DNA of 38,000 nucleotides. Origin: Streptomyces populi (GTDB taxonomy: Bacteria > Actinomycetota > Actinomycetes > Streptomycetales > Streptomycetaceae). The stretch covers positions 1 through 38,000 of the forward strand of contig NZ_KZ626921.1 of NCBI RefSeq assembly GCF_002911015.1, in the 5' to 3' direction. This document shows positions 31,793 to 38,000 of this stretch, one piece after another; within the stretch, counting starts at the first letter, position 1; each line of letters opens with the position of its first letter. The translations under genes and the position numbers were made by a program. The notes under the pieces were generated by a model. It was given only the letters and a program-made list of their open reading frames with translations, ran no database searches and was not told where the DNA came from.

Positions 31793-33842
31793 CGCTCTCC
31801 TTGGTCAGCGTGTTCCAGTCGGTGGTCACCGGGGCGAGGTCTCCCCCGAGCCACAAGGGGAGTTGATCGCGGTGGTGGGCGGCCCCGGGAACGCCGTCGG
31901 CCCCGAACGGGACCACCCAGAGGCTGCCGTCCCGGTCGGCGAGGTCCCAGACGTAGCGGGCCGCGGGCCCGCGGGCGCTCAGGTCGGTCAGCCCGGGGAG
32001 CGAGGAGGTGGACAGGACGCAGTCGTTGTCGCCGGACAGGGCCGGTTCGTCGTGGGGGGTGCCGGGGAGCGCCCGCCAGGGGGCGAGGCGGTGGGTGTCG
32101 CCCCAGGTGCCGGGGACGGGCTCCGCGGCCACCTCCTCGACGGCCGCCCGCACCACGGCGTCGCGGTCGATGCCGTACCGCTCCCCCGCCGTCAGCAGGT
32201 TCTCCAGGGCGAAGGCGACGCGCGGAGTGAGCGCGAGCCAGGGCAGGAAGACGGCCGGGAGGGCGGGTGGTTCGGCCAGGACGGCGAGGGCGGGGTGCGC
32301 CACGAGCCGCCGTACGACCGCGTCGCGCACCCGCGCGTACACCGCGGCCGTGCCGCTGCCGGCGTCCATGTGCCGGTCCCAGCCGAGGAGCCGGTCCCGA
32401 AGACCGGCCGCCTCGTCCGAGAGTTCCAGGGCCGCCAGCGGGTCCAGCAGGGCCGCCGCGGAGCCGAGCCAGGTGTCCGTGTGGACGGCCGGCATGTCCG
32501 CCGCCGACAGCGTCCCGCCCTCCTCGAGCAGCCGGCGGATGCGGTCGGCGCGGTGGGGCGGCGCGAACTCGACGCCGAGCGGGGTCGCGGGGCCGCGCTG
32601 GTTCGCCATCACGGCGAGTCCGTCCTCGACCGGGCCGTACGGCATCTCGTGCCAGCCGGTCCACTCGTGTCCGGCCTCCCACGCGTTCACCACCCGGACC
32701 CGGTTGGACCCGTCGCGCACCGGGACCCGGCCCGCGACGCGGTGCAGCAGCCCGCCCTCGGTGTCGGCGGCCTGCACGACGTTCACCGGCTCCGCCCAGG
32801 CGTCGAAGGCCCGGTCCACGTCGGCGGCCCGGCGGGCCCGCAGCAGCGGCAGGAGCGCGCCGAAGCCGAGGTCCGCGGTCACGCGGGGCGGGTAGCGCAG
32901 GCTGACGGACTCCTCGGCGCCGGTGCCCCCGATCACCACGGGTCCGCGCGCCGTCTCGATCACCTCGACCTCGACGCTCTCGCCCCCGGCCACCTCCACC
33001 CGCTCCGTGTGCCGTGCCGCGGGCCGCCAGACCCCGTCGGGGTCGAGGGCCTCGACGGTCCCGGCACCGGCGTCGCGCAGCCGCTCGCGGTAGAGGTCCT
33101 GGTAGTCGGCCATCGCGTTGGTGATCGCCCAGGCGACGGTTCCGGTGTGGGCGAAGTGGGCGATGCCCGGGACACCGGGGACGGCGAGGCCGACGACGTC
33201 GAACTCCGGGCAGGAGAGGCGGATCTGCTGGTAGACGCCGGGGTCCTCGATGAAGCGGTGCGGGTCTCCGGCGATCAGCGCCTGTCCGGTGGCGGTGCGC
33301 CCGCCGCTCACCAGCCATCCGTTGCTGCCCGCCGTGCCCGGTCCGTCCATGGCGAACAGGCCGACCGCGTCCGCGCCGAGGCGCCGGGCGACCTCCTCGC
33401 GCCACAGCTTCGCGGGGAACCCGGCGAAGAGGATGTGGGTGCCGAGCCAGACGCCCAGCGGGCTCCAGGGCTCCCAGCGCCCCGGGACGAGCCCGCTCGC
33501 CGCGAACTCGGGTGCCCGCGCGGCCCCTTCGGCCAGCCCGGCGTTGACCCCGTCGACGTACGCGACGACCCACGCGGCGGTCCCGGGGTCGCGCTCCTCC
33601 AGGGACGCGAAGCAGCGCCGCGCGGTGTCGTCGAGCCGGGACTGCCGCGCGAACCGGTCCCAGCCGACGGACTCCGCGCCGAGGAACGCGGCCGAGGTGC
33701 CTTGGTAACGGTGCCGTTCGACCTCCAGCTGCCAGGCGCGGTCCAGGGCGGTGACGCGGCCCTGGGCGTGGGCCAGTTCCAGGGCGCTGTCCGCGCGCAG
33801 GTGCGGGATGCCCCAGGTGTCACGGTAGATCTCGGCGGTCAC
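31782..33842 (-). CDS. penicillin acylase family Ntn hydrolase, iron-regulated (desG-like)
   Basis: A 686-residue amidase of the penicillin G acylase/PvdQ superfamily. The precursor should cut itself before Ser173 (G-S-N-G-W), the N-terminal nucleophile, giving an alpha chain of about 172 and a beta chain of about 514 residues. IYRDTWGIPHLRA at the start, HAQGRVTALDRAWQLE near residue 25, GDPHR near 192 and AVPGVPGIAHFAHTGTVAWAITN near 220-242 are typical. Unusually, there is no signal peptide, while most relatives are exported, so it probably acts in the cytosol. GTG start with GGGGA upstream and an iron box 18 bp before the start. The next gene, an IucB-type acyltransferase, overlaps its end. 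Together they suggest siderophore acyl-chain handling. Confidence 0.91.
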   Translation of the reverse strand: MTAEIYRDTWGIPHLRADSALELAHAQGRVTALDRAWQLEVERHRYQGTSAAFLGAESVGWDRFARQSRLDDTARRCFASLEERDPGTAAWVVAYVDGVNAGLAEGAARAPEFAASGLVPGRWEPWSPLGVWLGTHILFAGFPAKLWREEVARRLGADAVGLFAMDGPGTAGSNGWLVSGGRTATGQALIAGDPHRFIEDPGVYQQIRLSCPEFDVVGLAVPGVPGIAHFAHTGTVAWAITNAMADYQDLYRERLRDAGAGTVEALDPDGVWRPAARHTERVEVAGGESVEVEVIETARGPVVIGGTGAEESVSLRYPPRVTADLGFGALLPLLRARRAADVDRAFDAWAEPVNVVQAADTEGGLLHRVAGRVPVRDGSNRVRVVNAWEAGHEWTGWHEMPYGPVEDGLAVMANQRGPATPLGVEFAPPHRADRIRRLLEEGGTLSAADMPAVHTDTWLGSAAALLDPLAALELSDEAAGLRDRLLGWDRHMDAGSGTAAVYARVRDAVVRRLVAHPALAVLAEPPALPAVFLPWLALTPRVAFALENLLTAGERYGIDRDAVVRAAVEEVAAEPVPGTWGDTHRLAPWRALPGTPHDEPALSGDNDCVLSTSSLPGLTDLSARGPAARYVWDLADRDGSLWVVPFGADGVPGAAHHRDQLPLWLGGDLAPVTTDWNTLTKESDDD

Positions 33843-33860
33843 GGTCCATCCCCAGTCACG

Positions 33861-33879
33861 TCAGGTTAGGCTAACCTAA
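33861..33879. promoter_or_regulatory. iron box (DmdR1/IdeR/DtxR-type operator)
   Basis: TCAGGTTAGGCTAACCTAA, which differs at one position from the consensus TTAGGTTAGGCTAACCTAA. Its central TTAGGCTAA is a perfect palindrome. It lies 18 bp before the start codon of the acylase gene, where the iron-loaded repressor would block transcription. No plus-strand gene is close enough to be the target. Confidence 0.93.
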
Positions 33880-34610
33880 TTTAACTTCGGGATGGTACGT
33901 CGGGGACGAGGGCCCGGGGAACCAGGACGGCCCCGGCCGGACGGCCCGGCGCCGCGTGCGGGACCACCGCCCCGGGGGCGCCGCGTTCCGCCTCACCCGG
34001 CGGCCCGGCACCGGCGGACACCGCGTCCGCGCCACGCGGAGGGCACCGACCCTCTTTCGAGCGAATGATCCGGACGGTCCGCGCGGTCGCCTCCGGGAAC
34101 GCCCTGGAGGCGGCCGCCGAAGAGTGGACGGGCCTCGCCGAAAGGGAGGACGGCTCCGTGCCCGTCGGCACGGCCGGGGCCGTGGAGGAGGCCGGCGGGC
34201 GGCCGCGCCGGGAAGGCCGGGAAGAGCCGCGGTCCGCCCCGCACCGCGGGCGGTCCGCGGAACGGGACCACACCCCGGCCGTCCGGCGCCGGACACGCGG
34301 CCCCTCCCGCGGCGCACCGGGACCGAGGGCGGGCTCCACCGGGGAGCGGGCCCCGTCGGGGGCGGACCCCGTCGGGGGCGGACCCCGTCAGGGCGGGCCC
34401 CGCGAAAACGCGGCCGACGGCGGTCTCCGGCGCCTCCCGCCGCAGCGCGGCGGCACCGTCCGCCCGCCCGGCAGGGGCCTCGGCGGCGACCGTCCGCCCG
34501 GTCTCGCCGCCGCTCCCGCCAGACGCCTGTTCCTGGTTTGCAAGGATTTACGACATCTTTTCCAGCGCCGCACTCCGTCGCCATGGCTGCGCCCGGAAGG
34601 TCTTGACCGG
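33880..34610. other. long gene-free region
   Basis: About 730 bases with no credible gene. Open frames exist on both strands, as expected at this GC content, but they are low-complexity Arg/Gly/Pro/Ala and lack ribosome sites. A 16-bp tandem repeat lies at 34351-34397. The last 80 bases become more AT-rich toward the next promoter. Confidence 0.6.
34351..34397. repeat. 16-bp tandem repeat, about three copies
   Basis: CCCCGTCGGGGGCGGA at 34351-34366 and exactly again at 34367-34382, then a variant CCCCGTCAGGGCGGG at 34383-34397. Each unit contains a small CCCCGTCGGGG hairpin. Confidence 0.85.
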
Positions 34611-34616
34611 TAGGCT
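34611..34616 (+). promoter_or_regulatory. candidate -10 box of the ParB-like gene
   Basis: TAGGCT, six bases before the GTG at 34623. Same hexamer as at purD and the DinB-like gene. Confidence 0.5.
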
Positions 34617-34622
34617 TTCCGT

Positions 34623-34919
34623 GTGATCTTCAAGCGCATCGGAAACGGCCGGCCGTACCCCGACCACGGCCGGGAAAGCACCCGGCAGTGGGCGGACGTC
34701 GCGCCACGCCCGATCCGCCTCGATCAGCTCGTGACGACCAAGGGCCAGCTGGACCTGGAGACCCTCCTCGCCGAGGACTCCACCTTCTACGGCGACCTCT
34801 TCGCCCACGTCGTCAAGTGGCAGGGCGATCTGTACCTGGAGGACGGCCTGCACCGCGCCGTCCGCGCCGCGCTCCAGCAGCGCCAGGTGCTGCACGCGCG
34901 CGTTCTCGAACTGGACTAA
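34623..34919 (+). CDS. small conserved protein with ParB/sulfiredoxin-like pattern
   Basis: A 98-residue cytosolic protein. The order PIRLDQLVTTKGQLDLETLL, then FAHVVKWQGDLYLEDGLHRAVRAALQQRQVLHARVLEL, resembles the ParB N-terminal/sulfiredoxin fold, where DGxHR lies in the nucleotide-binding helix. I know it as a widespread actinobacterial protein without a proven role; the fold assignment is by eye. Two overlapping GTG codons are possible starts; the second (34623) is in frame. It has no Shine-Dalgarno, and a TAGGCT box 6 nt upstream suggests a leaderless message. The next gene, on the same strand, starts 90 bp later with its own similar box, so they are probably separate units. Confidence 0.8.
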   Translation: MIFKRIGNGRPYPDHGRESTRQWADVAPRPIRLDQLVTTKGQLDLETLLAEDSTFYGDLFAHVVKWQGDLYLEDGLHRAVRAALQQRQVLHARVLELD

Positions 34920-34997
34920 TGGCCACGGCTTGACCCCAATGGGTTGAACTGAACGCCGAGCAATGATCATCTAGTAGGCATAGGCGCCCCGGCGCAC

Positions 34998-35003
34998 TAC
35001 GCT
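34998..35003 (+). promoter_or_regulatory. candidate -10 box of the LytR_C gene
   Basis: TACGCT, six bases before the ATG at 35010. No Shine-Dalgarno lies between. Confidence 0.48.
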
Positions 35004-35009
35004 GCGCCC

Positions 35010-35669
35010 ATGAGCATGCTTACTCCCCCTGGCATGGGTGGCCAGTATCGGATCACGGGGGACAAGTACCCGCGGATGCGCCGGCGCAGTGGGCGCCGCA
35101 AGTTCGCGTTCGTGGGCGTCGCCTCCGTGACCGCACTCGGGCTGATCGGGTGGGGGTCCCTGCAGCTCATCGACATCTACACGGGCGGTGGCAAGGCCAC
35201 GGCGGCGGACACCAAGGCCGACTGCGCCTCGAAGGTCACGCCCGAGTCGAAGGACGCCGTCGCGGCCGCCGCCGTCGCGGCCAACCTGCCGAAGCCCGGC
35301 CAGATCACCGTGAACGTCCTCAACGCGACGCCCCGCAGCGGGCTCGCCAAGCAGACGGCGGACGAACTGAAGAAGCGCGGCTTCAAGATCGGCGACGTGG
35401 GCAACGCGACGGCCGCGTACGACAAGAAGGTCGCGGGCGCCGGGATACTGCTCGGCGCCAAGGGTGCCGACCAGGCCGCGCTGCCCGTCCTCAACACCCA
35501 GCTCCCCGGCGCCCAGCTGAAGACCGACGGCCGTACCCAGGCCACCACGGTCGACCTCATCATCGGCACCGGCTTCAAGACGCTGACGAAGAAGGAGGAC
35601 GCCGACAAGGCGCTGACCGTCCTGACTCAGCCCAAGCCGGCGCCCTCCACCTCGAAGAAGAGCTGCTGA
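35010..35669 (+). CDS. LytR C-terminal domain membrane protein (Cei-like)
   Basis: A 219-residue single-pass membrane protein. Residues 1-30 are a basic cytoplasmic segment, 31-54 the transmembrane helix (KFAFVGVASVTALGLIGWGSLQL), and about 96-190 the extracellular LytR_C domain (ITVNVLNATPRSGLAKQTADELKKRGF ... TTVDLIIGTGF). The end is a Pro/Ser/Lys tail finishing in KKSC. LytR_C domains occur alone, as here, or after LCP ligase domains; stand-alone mycobacterial relatives are called envelope integrity protein Cei. It is expected to act in cell-wall assembly; the partner is unknown. ATG start; a second ATG two codons in is possible. It is convergent with upp, the two sharing hairpins in the 160-bp gap. 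Confidence 0.88.
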   Translation: MSMLTPPGMGGQYRITGDKYPRMRRRSGRRKFAFVGVASVTALGLIGWGSLQLIDIYTGGGKATAADTKADCASKVTPESKDAVAAAAVAANLPKPGQITVNVLNATPRSGLAKQTADELKKRGFKIGDVGNATAAYDKKVAGAGILLGAKGADQAALPVLNTQLPGAQLKTDGRTQATTVDLIIGTGFKTLTKKEDADKALTVLTQPKPAPSTSKKSC

Positions 35670-35785
35670 CCTCGGGACCGCTTCCGAAGAAGAGCCGTCG
35701 GCTCCGGAGCCGTGCCCGGACGAGAGCCGCCGGCCCCGGAGCGGCGCTCGCGGGAGCGAAGCTCCGTCCGCGGGGCGCGCTCCGG

Positions 35786-35829
35786 CCGGAGCCGTCGGCT
35801 CCGGGACCGCTCCGCGGGTGCCGCGGAGC
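35786..35829. terminator. paired hairpins between the LytR_C gene and upp
   Basis: Two stem-loops: CCGGAGCC-GTC-GGCTCCGG (35786-35804) and GCTCCGCGG-GTG-CCGCGGAGC (35809-35829), the second touching the upp stop codon. Further GGCTCC/GGAGCC elements lie between 35690 and 35780, so the gap is almost all inverted repeat. Confidence 0.75.
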
Positions 35830-36464
35830 TACTCGGCGGCCCCGTACATCCGGTCACCCGCGTCGCCCAGGCCCGGCACGATGTAGCCGTGCTCGTTCAG
35901 GCGCTCGTCGACCGAGGCCGTGACCACGGTGACCGGCGTGCCCGCCAGTTCGCGCTCCATGACCTCGACCCCCTCGGGGGCGGCGAGGAGGACCACGGCG
36001 GTGACGTCGTCGGCGCCGCGCTTGATCAGCTCCTGGATCGCGGCGACGAGCGTGCCGCCGGTGGCCAGCATCGGGTCCAGGACGTACACCTGGCGGCCGG
36101 AGAGGTCGTCCGGCATCCGGCTGGCGTACGTGGAGGCCTCGAGCGTCTCCTCGTCGCGCACCATGCCCAGGAAGCCCACCTCGGCGGTCGGCAGCAGCCG
36201 GACCATGCCGTCGAGCATGCCGAGGCCCGCGCGCAGGATCGGCACGACGAGCGGGCGCGGGTGGGAGAGCTTGACGCCCGTGGTCGAGGAGACCGGCGTC
36301 ACGATGTCGACCTGCTCCGTGCGCACGTCGCGGGTGGCCTCGTAGGCGAGCAGGGTGACCAGTTCGTCGGCCAGCCGCCGGAAGGTCGCGGAGTCGGTGC
36401 GCCGGTCGCGCAGGGTGGTGAGCTTATGGGCGACCAGGGGGTGGTCGACGACGTGAAGACGCAT
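35829..36464 (-). CDS. upp: uracil phosphoribosyltransferase
   Basis: Salvages uracil: uracil plus PRPP gives UMP. The 211-residue protein starts MRLHVVDHPLVAHKLTTLRD and has all landmarks: RTEQVDIVTPVSST near 59, VPILRAGLGMLDG near 85, the PRPP-binding YVLDPMLATGGTLVAAI near 128-144, and the uracil-binding GYIVPGLGDAGDRMYG at the C-terminus. Start ATG at 36464 is fixed by homology; 12 more in-frame codons upstream are not conserved. There is no Shine-Dalgarno; TACTGT lies 7 nt upstream, so it is probably leaderless. Monocistronic and convergent with the LytR_C gene. Confidence 0.97.
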   Translation of the reverse strand: MRLHVVDHPLVAHKLTTLRDRRTDSATFRRLADELVTLLAYEATRDVRTEQVDIVTPVSSTTGVKLSHPRPLVVPILRAGLGMLDGMVRLLPTAEVGFLGMVRDEETLEASTYASRMPDDLSGRQVYVLDPMLATGGTLVAAIQELIKRGADDVTAVVLLAAPEGVEVMERELAGTPVTVVTASVDERLNEHGYIVPGLGDAGDRMYGAAE

Positions 36465-36471
36465 GTCCACA

Positions 36472-36477
36472 ACAGTA
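36472..36477 (-). promoter_or_regulatory. candidate -10 box of upp
   Basis: TACTGT on the minus strand, seven bases before the upp ATG. Confidence 0.48.
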
Positions 36478-36602
36478 GCGGGGACGGCGGCACCCGCCAC
36501 TGCCCCGCCCGGCGGGGCCCACCGCCCGGCATCGCCCCTCCGCTGGCATCAAACCACCCGTCGGAGGGAAGGTGGGAGGGACGGACCTGGGGTGGTGTGC
36601 CA

Positions 36603-36785
36603 ATGCGGAACCCGCAAGAGGAGTCGTCCGAACGGCTGGAGAGCGACGCCGAGCGCAGGAGGCGACGGGCTCAGTTCCTGCGCGACCTGGCCGAGGCGCG
36701 CGAGCTGCGCGACCGGGTCCAGCCCCGCCGCGCCAAGACCGCCCGGCTTCGCCATGCGATGCGCATGCGCACGTTCCGCTGGTAG
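36603..36785 (+). CDS. small basic conserved protein
   Basis: A 60-residue protein, mostly charged helix: MRNPQEESSERLESDAERRR, then AQFLRDLAEARELRDRVQPR, ending AMRMRTFRW. It has an acidic start and an Arg-rich remainder, with no signal peptide or Cys. The ATG is preceded by GGGTGG about 7 nt upstream. I recall near-identical small proteins at this place in other Streptomyces, and the regular helical pattern supports a real gene. It is divergent from upp with 138 bp between. Function unknown; RNA or DNA binding is possible given the charge but is only a guess. Confidence 0.72.
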   Translation: MRNPQEESSERLESDAERRRRRAQFLRDLAEARELRDRVQPRRAKTARLRHAMRMRTFRW

Positions 36786-37398
36786 CCGGCGCCCGCAGCG
36801 GGCCGCCGGACCACGCGCCGGGGCCGCCCTCCGCCGACGGCCCCGGACCGCCGTCACCGCCCGGCCCCGGCACGGGCACCGGAGCGCCCACGGCGTCACC
36901 GTCCGACGGCCCCCTCCGCGGGGCGGGCCGCCACGCCCGTGGAGAGAGCCGGACCGGGGCCCGCCGCCCCCAGGGGCCGACACGCCCACGGGGGAATCCG
37001 CGGCACGCCCTCGCCGAACCCCTGCCGCCACGCCGGGGGAAGGCCGACGGCGCGGCCGCGGCACGCCCGCCGGGACGGGAACGGGCCCGCCCCGCGGTCG
37101 GTGCGCGCCGGGGGAGGACCGGCCCCGGGCCGCCGCGGAACCGGGCCGCGCCCGCGTCACGAGGGGCCGTGTGGCGGACGTGTCGGGCGGGGAGGTGCCC
37201 ACTCGGCGCGGGCAGCCGCGTACGATCCGCTGTTAGCGATCAAAAGAGGCGGACACAGCAGGCCGAAGACGTCCCCTGAACGCTGTCTTTCTGCCACGAT
37301 TCCGAGTGGGCGGGGCTCGGAGCAGCAGCACTCCCCGCCCACAGCCTCCGCCGGGGGGAACCCCAACCGGCACACCTATGACCAGTGGGAGAGTCACG
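36786..37398. other. long region without recognised gene, with a leader hairpin
   Basis: About 610 bases. The first 400 are extremely GC-rich and contain only low-complexity frames. From about 37215 the DNA becomes less GC-rich and should hold the promoter of the next gene (a TACGAT at 37220-37225 is one weak -10 candidate). A perfect hairpin, GTGGGCGGGG (37306-37315) with CCCCGCCCAC (37333-37342), lies 57 bp before the next start and would be in its leader or act as a terminator. Confidence 0.5.
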
Positions 37399-37938
37399 GT
37401 GTACTTCGCCGCACTGCTCGCGCGCACCGAAGACGGGTGGGAAGCGAGCGATACAGAGCTCGACGATGTGGAAACCCTGTCGGATCTGACCGATCTGGCC
37501 CGTGAAGTCTCGGACGAGGACACGGTGCTCGTGCTCATCGAGCAGGAGGACGCGTGGTTCGGCGTCGTCCGCGTGGACGGCGAGGAGGATCCTCGTATCT
37601 ACGTCTCGGACGCCGCCGCGGCCGCCCGTAGTTCGTACGGCGAGATCCTGCTCACGGACGAACTACTAGGACGGGAGCCGGGCGACGACGACGCCGACCT
37701 GGACTCCCTCGATCTGGACGGCACGGAGGACCCCGAACCGGGGGACTCCGAGGACGACGACGAGGACCAGGGGAGCGTGTCCGGCGACGCCGTGTCGCAC
37801 AGCCCCGTCGGGGACCGCTACATCCTCGCGGACCTCGGAGTGAGCGAGAGGGAACTGCTGGCCCTGGACGAAGGCGACGCGCTCGGCACGATCGCCGAGG
37901 CCCTGGGAGCGGCAGAGGTCCTGGAGACCGTCCGCTAG
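37399..37938 (+). CDS. tRNA adenosine deaminase-associated protein
   Basis: A 179-residue acidic protein known in actinomycetes as the partner gene preceding the tRNA adenosine deaminase (tadA). The core YFAALLARTEDGWEASDTELDDVETLSDLTDLA and IEQEDAWFGVVRVDGEEDPRIYVSDAAAAARSSYGEILL is recognised from memory; no biochemical role is established. An Asp/Glu-rich insert (about residues 95-135, DDDADLDSLDLDG...EDDDEDQG) precedes a last helical part. I choose GTG at 37399 because GGGAGAG ends 5 nt before it; an ATG seven codons upstream (37378) is the alternative. The tadA gene is expected just beyond the window end but is not visible here. Confidence 0.85.
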   Translation: MYFAALLARTEDGWEASDTELDDVETLSDLTDLAREVSDEDTVLVLIEQEDAWFGVVRVDGEEDPRIYVSDAAAAARSSYGEILLTDELLGREPGDDDADLDSLDLDGTEDPEPGDSEDDDEDQGSVSGDAVSHSPVGDRYILADLGVSERELLALDEGDALGTIAEALGAAEVLETVR

Positions 37939-38000
37939 GGCCCCGGGAACGGGGGTCCAGCCCTGGAGGTCCGGCCCCCTCACCCGCGAGCCGGCCGCCG

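Noticed and set aside
34351..34397. Possible CRISPR array
   Set aside because: The units are directly adjacent with no unique spacers and only about three copies; no cas genes are present.
33956..34613. Overlapping frames of about 180-216 residues in the gap before the ParB-like gene
   Set aside because: Arg/Gly/Pro-rich, no ribosome site, no domain, and similar frames exist on both strands.

Overview
The window is very GC-rich, starts many genes with GTG, uses GC-rich intrinsic hairpins without U-tracts, and carries actinobacterial marker families: valine dehydrogenase, an Lsr2 protein, a mycothiol-type maleylpyruvate isomerase, a DUF3073 protein and an IdeR/DmdR-type iron box. This points to a Streptomyces chromosome, in the conserved core. 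From memory the gene order matches the S. coelicolor region running from vdh through the pur genes to upp; no database was consulted.

Layout. 1-2.8 kb: an unknown protein divergent from vdh, then a small acidic DUF3073 protein. 3.0-5.7 kb: purM and purF on the minus strand. 5.7-9.7 kb: an accessory stretch with a two-domain META lipoprotein, a DinB/maleylpyruvate-isomerase-like protein, and a divergent TetR/MFS drug-efflux pair. 9.8-13.0 kb: the overlapping operon purS-purQ-purL (transcribed right to left). 13.4-14.1 kb: an Lsr2 paralogue and two glycine tRNAs, one with an abnormal T-arm and D-loop. 14.2-18.1 kb: a four-gene operon (ABC ATPase, permease, histidine kinase, NarL-type regulator), each joined by a 4-nt overlap, ending in a third tRNA-Gly. 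18.3-24.5 kb: purC, a dimethylformamidase-like protein, a membrane protein that looks like an M48 protease without its zinc motif, and purD. 24.8-27.5 kb: dnaX, the SRP RNA and tRNA-Ser(GGA). 27.7-33.9 kb: an M23 peptidase-like exported protein, a CopC-CopD fusion, and an iron-box-controlled pair (Ntn penicillin-acylase family plus IucB-type acyltransferase). 34.6-37.9 kb: a small ParB-like protein, a LytR_C membrane protein, upp, a 60-aa basic protein, and a tRNA-adenosine-deaminase-associated protein.

How the genes work together. Seven enzymes of de novo IMP synthesis (purF, purD, purS/Q/L, purM, purC) lie on the minus strand in four transcription units separated by unrelated genes; upp adds pyrimidine salvage. 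dnaX, ffs and the tRNAs are housekeeping. The two-component ABC operon and the TetR/MFS pair look like export or resistance modules with their own regulators. The acylase/acyltransferase pair is very likely an iron-starvation unit linked to hydroxamate siderophores.

Most notable observations: a tRNA-Gly(UCC) with the GUUC of the T-arm replaced by GUGC and G18 replaced by A, features known from non-proteinogenic staphylococcal cell-wall tRNAs; the iron-box acylase operon; the M48-like protein lacking HExxH; and a recurring TANNNT box exactly 6-7 nt before the start codon of seven genes, suggesting leaderless transcripts.
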